A DNA stretch of 64,000 nt. Source: Mesorhizobium sp. STM 4661. Its GTDB lineage: Bacteria; Pseudomonadota; Alphaproteobacteria; Rhizobiales; Rhizobiaceae. Below, piece by piece: positions 1-8,252 of the stretch. Every line of letters begins with the position of its first letter. The stretch's first letter is position 1. The stretch is taken from NCBI RefSeq assembly GCF_000359125.1, contig NZ_CAAF010000063.1, positions 1 to 64,000 on the forward strand. The letters run 5' to 3'. The notes beneath the pieces are model-generated. The model was given only the letters and a program-made list of their open reading frames with translations, did not search any database and was not told the DNA's origin. A program made the translations under genes and the position numbers.

Positions 1-24
1 CCCACAAGGGGAGAAGGGAGAGGC

Positions 25-275
25 AGCGCCGGTGAGCACCGCGCCGCTTGGCTCGTTCCACTAGCCCAGCCGCATGAAGCTGCGTCTTGATGAAGGTGTA
101 GCGCCAGCTGAAGTCGTGATCGCGCAGCAGGTGCTCGTGGAAATGCTTCACGTTCCAGCCAAGGTAGCGGTGGCGATAAAGCTCCAGCATCACCTCAAGC
201 GCCTCCGCGGGCACCCTTAAAAACGTCCCGAAACTTCTGCATTCTCCGGTCCTGTAGCCACGCTGTCCGTCTCAT
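25..275 (-). pseudogene. Remnant of an ISNCY-type transposase (N-terminal part, deleted and frame-broken)
   Basis: Read on the minus strand, an ATG at 275 opens MRRTAWLQDRRMQKFRDVF, the usual start of rhizobial ISNCY-type transposases as I remember them. Sequence that should follow is missing: that frame runs into a stop near 210. Coding resumes in another frame with VPAEALEVMLELYRHRY, then GWNVKHFHEH and FIKTQLHAAGLVERAKRRG. This matches a later part of the same helix-turn-helix region. Homology stops near 25, where the sequence passes into a C/T-rich palindromic intergenic motif (1-24). The catalytic DDE part is not in the window. An internal deletion plus loss of the 3' end makes this an inactive relic. 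Family assignment is from remembered sequence; decay is seen directly. Confidence 0.75.
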
Positions 276-303
276 CCCCAGCCTCCGTTCGCTGGAAATC
301 AAA

Positions 304-339
304 CCGGACAACTCGCGTGCTACCTAATCCGGACAACTC
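304..339. repeat. Direct repeat CCGGACAACTC x2, probable end of the transposase element
   Basis: The 11-mer CCGGACAACTC occurs at 304-314 and again at 329-339, just outside the transposase start. Repeated short motifs near one end are common in IS termini, where they bind transposase. Together with the relic next door this suggests the outer boundary of the element lies near 340, immediately before the rpmG promoter. Assignment to the element is inference. Confidence 0.45.
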
Positions 340-368
340 ATCTGCTTACGACACGCAGCCTCACGGGC

Positions 369-396
369 TTGACTTTCCGGGCGTGTTCTTTATGTG
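369..396 (+). promoter_or_regulatory. Candidate sigma-70-type promoter of rpmG
   Basis: TTGACT at 369-374 and TATGTG at 391-396 are separated by 16 bases, about 80 bases ahead of the rpmG start. This fits the CTTGAC-type -35 with a loose -10 common in Rhizobiales. No transcript evidence is available from sequence. Confidence 0.45.
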
Positions 397-474
397 TCGC
401 GCCAAGTTTCCCGCGTCCGGGCGTTTCCCCCGTGCTCCAGCGGCCAACCCCACGAACATTAACGGACTGATATC

Positions 475-642
475 ATGGCCAAAGCCGCAAACATCAAGAT
501 CAAGCTTCTGTCGACCGCCGACACCGGTTTCTTCTACGTGACCAGCAAGAACAGCCGCACCAAGACGGACAAGCTGTCGTTCCGCAAATACGATCCGGTC
601 GCCAAGAAGCATGTCGAGTTCAAGGAAACCAAGATCAAGTAA
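475..642 (+). CDS. rpmG: 50S ribosomal protein L33
   Basis: Encodes 55 residues, MAKAANIKIKLLSTADTGFF through FKETKIK, the full length and sequence type of bacterial L33, a small protein of the large ribosomal subunit near the E site. The protein has no CxxC zinc pairs, so it is the cysteine-free form usual in proteobacteria. The ATG at 475 is the only reasonable start; the Shine-Dalgarno is weak. The gene stands alone, with a promoter-like sequence at 369-396 and a strong hairpin terminator directly behind it. The decayed transposase lies just upstream of its promoter and has not damaged the gene. Confidence 0.95.
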   Translation: MAKAANIKIKLLSTADTGFFYVTSKNSRTKTDKLSFRKYDPVAKKHVEFKETKIK

Positions 643-665
643 TCGGGTTTCCTCCGCAATACCGG

Positions 666-697
666 AAACGCCGCCTCATGGGCGGCGTTTTCGTTTT
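666..697 (+). terminator. Rho-independent terminator of rpmG
   Basis: AAACGCCGCC at 666-675, loop TCAT, then GGGCGGCGTTT, followed by TTCGTTTT. The GC-rich stem and T-rich tail begin 24 bases after the rpmG stop. Confidence 0.85.
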
Positions 698-1038
698 AAC
701 CATTCGAAAAATCAAAACTCTTCTGGGGCTTGGCACAGAATCCTGATGTCATTTGGAAAAGGGGGCCGGTCGGCGTTTGGCAGCGGTACGAGGAGGCCAC
801 TATGTGCCAGCGCCGGCCGGCCGACCCCACGGACCCAGGAGATGCGGCGGACCTGAGAATCATGGGGTATTTTTCGGATCGACCCGGCGATCTACCCTCG
901 CGCCGGTTCCGTTATTGGCCTGCACATTTGCGCAACACCTCAGGAAAATCAACCGTTTCTTAACCAAGTAACGCGAATCGCTTGGATTAAGGTAAATTCG
1001 TAACCCTGTCGCACTGACTGGATAATCGGGCGTCGGTG
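698..1038. other. Gene-free stretch between rpmG and pleD, with an imperfect palindrome
   Basis: No convincing gene is present; the short open frames here lack ribosome binding sites and family features. At 959-991 there is an imperfect inverted repeat, CTTAACCAAG against CTTGGATTAAG, around a small GCGAATCGC palindrome. It lies downstream of pleD on the minus strand and could act in transcript ending or protein binding. No clear T-run supports a classical terminator. Confidence 0.4.
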
Positions 1039-2412
1039 CTACGCCGCCTTGGCGACGACGCGGTTGCGGCCGCCGCTCTTGGCTTCGTAGAGCGCCAGAT
1101 CGGCGCGCTTCATCAGTCCCGCCACCGTGTCCACCCCCTTCAGCACCGATGATACACCGACGCTGACGGTGACTTCGATCGTCTTGCCCTCGGAACCGAC
1201 GGCAAACGGCATCTGGGCGATTTCGGCGCGAATGCGCTCCGCAACCTTCTCGGCGACCGCGCCCTCCGTGTCCGGCATCACCACGACGAACTCCTCGCCG
1301 CCAAAACGGCAGGCAAGGTCGATGCCGCGCACATTCTTGCGCAGCCGCCGCGCGAATTCGCGCAGCACGTCGTCACCGCCGTCATGGCCGTGCGCGTCGT
1401 TGATGGTCTTGAAACGGTCGAGATCGGTGATCATGACCGACAGCGGCCGTCGCCGCGCCACGGCGCGGTCGAACAGCGTCTGCAGATGGCTGTCGAGGTA
1501 ACGGCGGTTGTGCAGCCCGGTCAGCCCATCGGTCACCGCCATCTCGATGGTCTGGGTGACGCTGGCGCGGAGCTGGTCGTTGTAACGCTTGCGGCGGATC
1601 TGCGTGCGCAGCCGCGCGGTCAGCTCCTGCTGGTCTATCGGCCGCATCAGATAGTCGTTGATGCCGAGTTCAAGGCCGCGCACGAGGCGTCCCTCCTCGC
1701 CCTGCTCCGCCAGAAGGATGATTGGCAGGAAACGGGTGCGATCGAGCGAGCGCAATTGCGAACAAAGCCTCAGCGGATCGAAATCGGCAAAGGCCGTCGA
1801 GATCATCACGCATTCATAGGGCGTCTCGGCGGCCTGGAAGAAGCCGGCATGTGGGTCGGTGGCAATGTCGAGATCGGCGCTGCCACGCAGCATTTTCTGG
1901 ATGCGCTCGAAGGAGGATTTGCGCTCGTCGATCAAGAGAACTTTCGGCATCGTGTCTTCGGAGGCGAAATTTCGGCTCAGAAGCTCCTCGATGCCAATGT
2001 TGCGGGTGGTCGAGGCGCGCAGGCGCAGCTCGTCGGTCAGCGTCTTCAGCCTGACCAGGCTCTTGACGCGCGTCATCAGTTGCAGATCGTTGACCGGCTT
2101 GGTCAGAAAATCGTCGGCGCCGGCATCGAGCCCGCGCACCCGGTCCGAAACCTGATCGAGCGCGGTGATCATGACGACCGGGATATGCGATGTCGCCGGA
2201 TCGCTCTTCAGCCGCCGGCAAACCTCGAACCCGTCCATGTCGGGCATCATCACGTCGAGCAGCACGACATCGACCTTGCCGTTTTCGCAGGTTTCAATCG
2301 CGTCCGGCCCATTGGTGGCGGTCAGCACCTCGAAATATTCTGCAAGCAGCCGGACCTCGAGCAGCCTCACATTGGCAGGGATGTCGTCGACGACGAGAAT
2401 CCGCGCTGTCAT
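1039..2412 (-). CDS. pleD: PleD-type response regulator diguanylate cyclase
   Basis: This 457-residue protein makes cyclic di-GMP from two GTP and matches Caulobacter PleD in size and layout. Domain order is receiver 1 (about 1-120, with D9, D10 and phospho-acceptor D53 in LLDVMMPDMDG), a degenerate receiver 2 (about 150-275) and a GGDEF domain (about 290-455) with the active motif FGGEEF. A product-inhibition I-site, RGID, sits at the canonical distance before GGEEF, so feedback control is expected. The gene is 33 bases downstream of divK on the same strand, an arrangement conserved in Rhizobiales. By analogy, DivJ/PleC-like kinases phosphorylate it and it links cell-pole differentiation to c-di-GMP. 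The partner kinases are not in this window. Confidence 0.93.
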   Translation of the reverse strand: MTARILVVDDIPANVRLLEVRLLAEYFEVLTATNGPDAIETCENGKVDVVLLDVMMPDMDGFEVCRRLKSDPATSHIPVVMITALDQVSDRVRGLDAGADDFLTKPVNDLQLMTRVKSLVRLKTLTDELRLRASTTRNIGIEELLSRNFASEDTMPKVLLIDERKSSFERIQKMLRGSADLDIATDPHAGFFQAAETPYECVMISTAFADFDPLRLCSQLRSLDRTRFLPIILLAEQGEEGRLVRGLELGINDYLMRPIDQQELTARLRTQIRRKRYNDQLRASVTQTIEMAVTDGLTGLHNRRYLDSHLQTLFDRAVARRRPLSVMITDLDRFKTINDAHGHDGGDDVLREFARRLRKNVRGIDLACRFGGEEFVVVMPDTEGAVAEKVAERIRAEIAQMPFAVGSEGKTIEVTVSVGVSSVLKGVDTVAGLMKRADLALYEAKSGGRNRVVAKAA

Positions 2413-2445
2413 CTCATAAGGCTCCGGCTCGGCTGAAAGGGCGCA

Positions 2446-2817
2446 TCAGGCGTCGCCCAGATAGGATTTGATGGTTTCGATGAAACGCGGCACCGAGATC
2501 GGCTTGGAGATATAAGCCTCGCAGCCACCCTGGCGGATACGCTCCTCGTCGCCCTTCATCGCGAAGGCGGTGACGGCAATGACCGGGATGACATGGAGGT
2601 CGTCGTCCTCCTTCAGCCATTTGGTCACTTCCAGCCCCGATACTTCGGGCAGCTGGATATCCATCAGGATCAGGTCCGGCCGGTGCTGTCGCGCCAGGTC
2701 CAGTGCTTCCAGACCGTTGCGCGTACGCACCGTTTCGTAGCCGCTCGCTTCGATGAGGTCCCGAAAGAGCTTCATATTGAGCTCATTGTCCTCGACGATC
2801 ATGACCTTCTTTGGCAT
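2446..2817 (-). CDS. divK: Single-domain response regulator DivK
   Basis: A stand-alone receiver domain of 123 residues with the acidic pair E9/D10, phospho-acceptor D53 in LMDIQLPE, conserved T in VTAFAM and K in YISKPI. It has no output domain. It is a cell-cycle relay regulator that controls the CtrA pathway through DivL/CckA in Caulobacter and rhizobia. I chose the ATG at 2817 (MPKKVMIVEDN), which puts the aspartate at the familiar position 53; one codon upstream is a TTG. A GGGAA stretch precedes it. The gene is transcribed with pleD. Confidence 0.93.
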   Translation of the reverse strand: MPKKVMIVEDNELNMKLFRDLIEASGYETVRTRNGLEALDLARQHRPDLILMDIQLPEVSGLEVTKWLKEDDDLHVIPVIAVTAFAMKGDEERIRQGGCEAYISKPISVPRFIETIKSYLGDA

Positions 2818-3045
2818 CAATTTCCCGTTCCGGCTCGGCCTTCCGCTCGAAGGCTGCCGTCATGCGCCCCTGCCGGAACGCACCAAACCCTGCTTCACAA
2901 TACGGCAATAAGATTGACGAAACGCAAACCGCCAGCCGCAAAAGCCGTTCGGATTCCACTTCGAACGCCACATCGAAGAGCTTGCCGCAGGCGACACTTG
3001 CGATTACTGCGAAAAGAGACTCATTCCACCCCGAAGAAGGTAGCG

Positions 3046-3345
3046 ATGGCAAACGCAGCGTCAATGCGTGAGGAGGCCGAAACCATTGCCGTGAAGGCAT
3101 TGGGCTTCGTCGCCGCGGACCCGGAGCTTCTGCCCCGCTTTCTGGCGATTACCGGTATCGAGGCGCATTCGATCCGCCGGGCGGCCGGTGAGCCGGGATT
3201 CCTGGCCGGCGTGCTGCAATTCATCCTCGCCCACGAGCCAACGCTGATGCGGTTTGCGGAGGAAACCGGCACGCCGCCAGCTTCCGTCGGCAAGGCGCTG
3301 CGGGCTTTGCCGCTGGGCGACGACAATCACGAGCATTCCATATGA
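3046..3345 (+). CDS. DUF3572 family protein
   Basis: Encodes 99 residues beginning MANAASMREEAETIAVKALG. It is a small, mostly helical, acidic/alanine-rich protein of the DUF3572 type found in Rhizobiales, function unknown. The ATG at 3046 has GAAGG six bases upstream and is preferred to the in-frame upstream extension, which lacks family-like sequence. Its stop overlaps the start of the next gene by four bases (ATGA), implying translational coupling to the HAD protein. It is divergent from divK across about 230 bases. Confidence 0.75.
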   Translation: MANAASMREEAETIAVKALGFVAADPELLPRFLAITGIEAHSIRRAAGEPGFLAGVLQFILAHEPTLMRFAEETGTPPASVGKALRALPLGDDNHEHSI

Positions 3346-3995
3346 GCGACGATCCTGAGACTGCGCGGCAGATCGAGGAACTTGCCGCGGACGACCGGCC
3401 GCTGCTGGTGCTCGATGTCGACGATGTCGTGCTCGAATTCATCCGGCCCTTTCCGCATTTTCTCAAATCGCGCGGCTTCGGCCTGACGCTCGCCTCCTTC
3501 CGCCTCACCGGCAACATCGCCGAAACGGCGAGCGGCCGCTTGGTCGAACAGCCCGAGGTGACAGCGCTTCTGGGTGAATTCTTTGACGCCCAGGCCGACT
3601 GGCAAAGTATCACCGACGGTGCCGCGGAAGCCCTTGCCGCGCTTGGTGATCGCGCCGAGATCGTCATGCTGACCGCCATGCCACACAAACACCGCGCGGT
3701 GCGCCGTGCGCATCTCGACGCGCTCGGGCTGCCCTACCCGCTTCTGACCACCGAGATGGCCAAGGGACCGGCGGTGGCCAAATTGCGCGGCAAAAAGGGC
3801 CGCCCGGTCGCCTTCGTCGACGACCAGCCGTCCAATCTGCTGTCGGTGCAGAACTCGGTTGCCGACGCGCACCTCTTCCATCTGATGGCCGACAATTCGC
3901 TGCGCGCCTTCCTGCCGCCGGCGCCGGACGACATCGTGGTCTTGCAGGACTGGCCTGAAGCCGCACCGAAGATCGCGGCGGCGCTTGGATTTTGA
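3342..3995 (+). CDS. HAD-superfamily hydrolase-like protein
   Basis: The 217-residue product contains the HAD motif I signature LVLDVDDVVLEF near residues 21-32 (nucleophile and acid/base aspartates), a motif II-like MLTAMP, and FVDDQPSN matching the motif IV acidic pair near residue 160. These residues suggest a phosphatase-type enzyme, but the substrate cannot be read from sequence. It is translationally coupled to the DUF3572 gene by a 4-base overlap. It converges with the exported protein downstream, only nine bases separating the two stops. Confidence 0.75.
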   Translation: MSDDPETARQIEELAADDRPLLVLDVDDVVLEFIRPFPHFLKSRGFGLTLASFRLTGNIAETASGRLVEQPEVTALLGEFFDAQADWQSITDGAAEALAALGDRAEIVMLTAMPHKHRAVRRAHLDALGLPYPLLTTEMAKGPAVAKLRGKKGRPVAFVDDQPSNLLSVQNSVADAHLFHLMADNSLRAFLPPAPDDIVVLQDWPEAAPKIAAALGF

Positions 3996-4003
3996 TCAAA
4001 CGC

Positions 4004-5521
4004 TTAAGGCTGGAGCTTCGCTCCGGCGCCGCCGTTGTCGCCCGCGGTAGCATCACTCGGGTCAGTGAGGGGATCGTCCTGGACGGGATCGGCCTGCTTC
4101 AGCATGGCGCCGTTGACCGTGACCGAACCGTCGGCCTTGGCGTTGATGACCCATTCCAGCCGACCATCCGGCAGTGCCTTGCCAAACCCTTTGACGGCGA
4201 GCGCGAAGGAAAAAGCTTGTGCCGCTTGCTGGTCGCTCTTGGCCGCCGTCTGCAGGGTCTGCACGATTTTGTCGTAGCCCGCGACATCGACGATCATGCG
4301 CGCTTCCGGTTTCTTGCCGGGGAACGTCATCTCGCCTTCCATCGCGACCTCGATGTTGCCGTTCTTCACCGTGCTGTGCCCGAGGACGACTTTCGGATTG
4401 TTGGCCATGAAATCGGCGATCAAGGTCTCGCCAAATTCATCTGACAGCGGAGGATCCCTATTGAGATCAAAGGCTTCAATCGCCTTTCTTAGCATGCTGT
4501 CCAAGTCGAGATTGGCGCCGCCAAAGCTCAATTCGATGTCGGTAGGCAACAGCGCGGCACTCCAGCTGGGCAGAAGACGCTGAGGGACGGTCAAGCCGGT
4601 CGCCTCGATCCGACAATCGATCTTCCCGTTGTCAGAGATTCCGTCGATACCGGTCGTCGCGCTCAAATCCGCAAGCCCGAAATTGCCCGCTGGACTTGCC
4701 ACGCTCATGCCATCAAAGCGATAGGAATATTGCAATCGCTCCCACAAGGGCAATGCGCTTGTCAGTAATGATTTGAGTTCAGCCTGATTTGCCTTTAGTG
4801 AAGCTTCGTCCTGATTGGCGATGGCAAAACCGAGAAGATCGAGGAACGCCCTCGTATGCACGCCATTCCCGGTAATCTCGGCCGACACCCTCGGTGACTT
4901 CATCGTGACTGGCACTTTCAGCCCCGTCTCGCCTTCGTCGACAATGGCCGTTTCGACGAAATCAGCGATCGTCTGCGTCATGGCAAAATCGACGCCGCCG
5001 CCTGCGGATTTGCTAGCGTTCAAGCTCGACGTACCGGCGCCGACGCTGAGGTCCATCGGCTCCTTGGGATCTCTGGACGTCACTTGCATGCCGGCCATCG
5101 AGCCGGCTCCGCTGGTGAACACCGCCAGTCCCGGATCGTAGATGCCGCTGAATGCGGAGCCGGAGACGGAGAAACGCACCCCGTGTGGTCCCTCGACATC
5201 GACGAAGGCGTTGGGCGCTAAATCTGACGATACGCTCCAGCTTCCGTCACTGCGCGGTTTAACCAGCATCGCAAAGGGCGCGAGATTGAATGTCAGAGAG
5301 TCCTTGCTGGGATTTGCCCTAATGAGTGCGTTGAAGTCGAAGGCTATCCGATAGGCATCGCCGTCGGCCGAGATCTTCAGAATGCCGCTGTCGAGCGCCT
5401 TCTTGCCAATGTAACGTGACAGATCATCCGACAGTTGCTTCGCACCCTGACTGTCGACGGCCTGCCCCCAGGCTGGCGTACCGAATGCAAGCAGCAAAAC
5501 AAATGGCAAAACAAGCTTCAT
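4004..5521 (-). CDS. Exported protein of unknown function (DUF2125-like)
   Basis: The product of about 505 residues starts MKLVLPFVLLLAFGTPAWGQ, a clear Sec signal peptide, so the mature protein is periplasmic or envelope-bound. The rest is rich in beta-prone, alternating hydrophobic segments and lacks cysteine or catalytic motifs. Size and style resemble the DUF2125 proteins of Rhizobiales, but I cannot confirm this. An ATG four codons upstream is possible, but GGGGG lies only before the ATG at 5521, so that start is preferred. The C-terminus is a low-complexity Asp/Gly/Ala tail. No operon partner is evident. Confidence 0.6.
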   Translation of the reverse strand: MKLVLPFVLLLAFGTPAWGQAVDSQGAKQLSDDLSRYIGKKALDSGILKISADGDAYRIAFDFNALIRANPSKDSLTFNLAPFAMLVKPRSDGSWSVSSDLAPNAFVDVEGPHGVRFSVSGSAFSGIYDPGLAVFTSGAGSMAGMQVTSRDPKEPMDLSVGAGTSSLNASKSAGGGVDFAMTQTIADFVETAIVDEGETGLKVPVTMKSPRVSAEITGNGVHTRAFLDLLGFAIANQDEASLKANQAELKSLLTSALPLWERLQYSYRFDGMSVASPAGNFGLADLSATTGIDGISDNGKIDCRIEATGLTVPQRLLPSWSAALLPTDIELSFGGANLDLDSMLRKAIEAFDLNRDPPLSDEFGETLIADFMANNPKVVLGHSTVKNGNIEVAMEGEMTFPGKKPEARMIVDVAGYDKIVQTLQTAAKSDQQAAQAFSFALAVKGFGKALPDGRLEWVINAKADGSVTVNGAMLKQADPVQDDPLTDPSDATAGDNGGAGAKLQP

Positions 5522-5604
5522 GTTAACCCCCATTTTCGATCACTGAACTCAAAGCCGCTTCGAGCATTGATAGGAAGATACTGTCACAGCCACAACACGA
5601 CCAG

Positions 5605-6180
5605 CTAAAGCACCAGCCGCATCAGCGGCCGGCCCGCTTTGCGTTCCACAAGCCGTTCGAAGCCGGCCTTCTCGAAGACCCGCGACGAGCCGACGAACAG
5701 GCCGATCGAGCGCGAGTCTTTCGACAGGTCCATCGGGCAGGCCTCGATCAGCCGCGCGCCATTCTGACGGGCGAACTCTATACCGCCCGTGACCAGCCGG
5801 TGCGACACGCCCCTGCCTCGCGCCTTGACCCGGATGAAGAAGCAGGAGATCGCCCAGACGTCTGGATCGAAAGCGTCGGCGGGATCGACCGGCGCGGAAC
5901 CCCTGCCCTTATTGTTCCACTCCGGCACGTCGGCGCGCGGGCCGATCTGCATCCAGCCGACCGCCTTGCCGTCCTCGAATGCCAGCAGGCCAGGTGGCGG
6001 TCCGGCCTCGATCCGGGCCTTTATGTGGTCCTTGTTGCGTTCCTTGTCGCTCGCGCGGCGCGCTGCCGGCGCCAGCCGGAAATGCGTGCACCAGCAGCCG
6101 TAACAGGCGCCCTGCTTGCCGAAAAGATCCTCGAAATCCGCCCAAAGCTCGGGCGCCAAGGGCGCTATGGTCGTATTCAT
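5605..6180 (-). CDS. GNAT-family N-acetyltransferase
   Basis: This 191-residue protein contains a GNAT core: FIRVKARGRGVSHRLVTGG carries the acetyl-CoA pyrophosphate-binding R/QxxGxG/A type loop, followed by the usual FARQNGA helix and FEKAGFERL strand. An upstream cysteine cluster, ACYGCWC near residues 24-30, is typical of a rhizobial/actinobacterial subgroup of these acetyltransferases. The substrate is unknown. The start at 6180 has an excellent GGGAGAGAG Shine-Dalgarno six bases upstream, so the longer in-frame extension is rejected. It is divergent from dinB over a 68-base gap. Confidence 0.8.
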   Translation of the reverse strand: MNTTIAPLAPELWADFEDLFGKQGACYGCWCTHFRLAPAARRASDKERNKDHIKARIEAGPPPGLLAFEDGKAVGWMQIGPRADVPEWNNKGRGSAPVDPADAFDPDVWAISCFFIRVKARGRGVSHRLVTGGIEFARQNGARLIEACPMDLSKDSRSIGLFVGSSRVFEKAGFERLVERKAGRPLMRLVL

Positions 6181-6248
6181 GAACTCTCTCCCGGCGAGCC
6201 GCCTTGTCGCGGCTTCCGTCCTGACGTACCATTGCATTTGTTCTCTTT

Positions 6249-7577
6249 ATGTTCGCAGCGATGGCGGCTCCTGTCAACAATCCCCATCACGGTTTTTGCC
6301 GCGACTGCCTGACCTTCCAGCGCGGCGAGGCGCGACGCTGCGAACGCTGCGGCAGCCCGCGGCTTGCCCGCCATCCCGAACTCTACCGGCTGCATCTTGC
6401 CCATATCGACTGCGACGCGTTTTATGCGGCCATCGAAAAGCGCGACAACCCGGCGCTGAAGGACCGGCCGTTGATCATCGGCGGCGGCAAGCGCGGCGTC
6501 GTCTCCACCGCATGCTATATCGCCCGCATCCACGGCGTGCGCTCGGCCATGCCGATGTTCAAGGCGCTCGAAGCCTGTCCGGAAGCGGTGGTCATGCCGC
6601 CGGACATGGAGAAATATGCGCGCGTCGGCCGCGAGGTGCGAGCGCTGATGCAGGCGCTGACGCCGCTGGTCGAGCCGATCTCCATCGACGAAGCGTTTCT
6701 GGACCTTGCCGGCACCGAGCGTCTGCATGGCTTGCCGCCGGCGGTGGTGCTGGCGCGCTTCGCGCTCGGCGTGGAGAAGGAGATCGGCATCACCGTGTCA
6801 TCGGGCCTTTCCTACTGCAAGTTCCTGGCCAAGGTAGCGTCGGATTTTCGCAAGCCGCGTGGCTTTTCGGTGATCGGCGAGGCCGAGGCGCCAAGCTTTC
6901 TGGCAGAGCAGCCGGTGACGCTGATCTGGGGCGTGGGAAAGGCCTTCGAAGCCACGCTCGAGCGGGACGGCATCCGCACCATCGGCCAGTTGCAGCGCAT
7001 GGAGCGCGGCGACCTGATGCGGCGTTACGGCGTGATGGGCGACCGGCTCTACCGGCTTTCGCGCGGCGAGGACGACCGCCGCGTCCATCCCGACCAAGAT
7101 GCGAAAAGCGTATCGGCGGAGACCACTTTCGACACCGATATCGCTTCCCTGGATGAATTGGTTTCGGTGCTGAGAGCGCTGTCGGAAAAGGTCTCGGCGA
7201 GGCTGAGGAAATCCAGAATTGCCGGGCGCACCGTCGTGCTGAAACTGAAAACCCAGGATTTCAAGACCCGCACGCGCAACCGCCAGCTCGGCGATCCGAC
7301 CCGGCTGGCCGACCGTATTTTTTCGACCGGTCTCGACCTGTTGCGCCGGGAAGCGGACGGAAAGAAATACCGGCTGCTCGGCATCGGCGTCAGCGACCTC
7401 TCGGACGACGACAAGGCCGATCCGCCAGACCTCGTCGACGTCCGGTCGCGCAAGCGCGCCATGGCCGAAGGCGCCATCGACACGCTGCGCGACAAGTTCG
7501 GCAAGAAGGCCGTGGAAACAGGCTATACCTTCGGGAAGGGCCGCAATGCCCATCCGCCCGAGCCGATCGAGGACTGA
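6249..7577 (+). CDS. dinB: DNA polymerase IV (Y family) with N-terminal zinc-finger-like extension
   Basis: The 442-residue translesion polymerase shows HIDCDAFYAAIEK and SIDEAFLDL, carrying the catalytic carboxylates of the Y-family palm, then the thumb helix-hairpin-helix region (IWGVGKAFEATL) and a little-finger domain (SAETTFDTDI onward). Before the palm are about 45 extra residues with two cysteine pairs, CRDC and CERC, spaced like a zinc ribbon. I recall this extension from other rhizobial DinB proteins, where it replaces the usual immediate start. The enzyme copies past damaged template bases at reduced fidelity. The true start may be the ATG at 6249 or at 6261; neither has a strong ribosome site. 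No LexA box was identified with confidence upstream. Confidence 0.92.
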   Translation: MFAAMAAPVNNPHHGFCRDCLTFQRGEARRCERCGSPRLARHPELYRLHLAHIDCDAFYAAIEKRDNPALKDRPLIIGGGKRGVVSTACYIARIHGVRSAMPMFKALEACPEAVVMPPDMEKYARVGREVRALMQALTPLVEPISIDEAFLDLAGTERLHGLPPAVVLARFALGVEKEIGITVSSGLSYCKFLAKVASDFRKPRGFSVIGEAEAPSFLAEQPVTLIWGVGKAFEATLERDGIRTIGQLQRMERGDLMRRYGVMGDRLYRLSRGEDDRRVHPDQDAKSVSAETTFDTDIASLDELVSVLRALSEKVSARLRKSRIAGRTVVLKLKTQDFKTRTRNRQLGDPTRLADRIFSTGLDLLRREADGKKYRLLGIGVSDLSDDDKADPPDLVDVRSRKRAMAEGAIDTLRDKFGKKAVETGYTFGKGRNAHPPEPIED

Positions 7578-7599
7578 GACCGACCGGCGATAATCGGTC
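7578..7599. terminator. Small hairpin between convergent genes
   Basis: GACCGA at 7578-7583 pairs with TCGGTC at 7594-7599 across a ten-base loop, directly after dinB and before the convergent gene. The stem is short and there is no strong T-run, so function is tentative. Confidence 0.35.
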
Positions 7600-7609
7600 C
7601 ATCGCGCGA

Positions 7610-8116
7610 TCAGGTGCGTGTGAGATCGATCCGGCTTGTGATCACGGTCTTGCCGGTTTTGGGATCGACATCGGTAACCGTCAGCCGCATGCCGTTGCTG
7701 TCGGTTTTCTCAACGGTGAGCCGCGCCCTGCGATCGCCGTTGACCTCCTTCGCCCAGCTTATGCCGAGATTGATGGCATTACCCGAGCGACTGCCGCTGA
7801 GTTGTGCCGGCCCGGTGCGGGACCCGACATAGACGCCGGTGTACTTGGCCCCGCTCGACTTCAGATCGGCGCTGATGGCGCGTGTCACCACGACAAGCCC
7901 GCGGCATTTGCCGTCCAGCGACAGCGAGGTCGACGTCGCGTCGGAATTAAAGGTGCAGGAAACGTTCACCGTCGGTGCCTCGGTAGTGACCTTGACAATA
8001 CCTTTGCCGGCAAAATTCCCCTGGAACGAACGGAGGAAATCTGCGTCGTCGGCATGAGCTGCACCCGCCGCTGCCGTCAGGCAACCGGCAAGTAGAAATC
8101 GCGCGAATGAATTCAT
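7610..8116 (-). CDS. Exported protein of unknown function
   Basis: The 168-residue product begins MNSFARFLLAGCLTAAAGAAHADDADF, with signal peptide and an AHA-type cleavage site, so a periplasmic protein of about 145 residues is expected. The mature part has two cysteines (in VSCTFNSD and DGKCRGLV) that could form a disulfide, and alternating beta-strand-like segments. I do not recognise the family. GGGGGATAG before the ATG at 8116 favours this start over the longer in-frame extension. It stands alone, convergent with dinB and divergent from the EamA transporter. Confidence 0.65.
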   Translation of the reverse strand: MNSFARFLLAGCLTAAAGAAHADDADFLRSFQGNFAGKGIVKVTTEAPTVNVSCTFNSDATSTSLSLDGKCRGLVVVTRAISADLKSSGAKYTGVYVGSRTGPAQLSGSRSGNAINLGISWAKEVNGDRRARLTVEKTDSNGMRLTVTDVDPKTGKTVITSRIDLTRT

Positions 8117-8252
8117 CAAAACTATCCCCCGTGCTGTCAGAGACAAAGAATTCCAAGGAAGTCGGGCAATACCGGGAATCAACGCTTGTCGCCGCCGCAG
8201 GTTCCACTTTCAACATGACTGTTTTGCAACGCGCGGCTGCTGGCCCAGTCGA

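Noticed and set aside
950..1000. CtrA-type site (TTAA-N7-TTAA) near pleD
   Set aside because: The TTAA elements here are not at the required spacing and lie downstream of pleD, not in front of divK.
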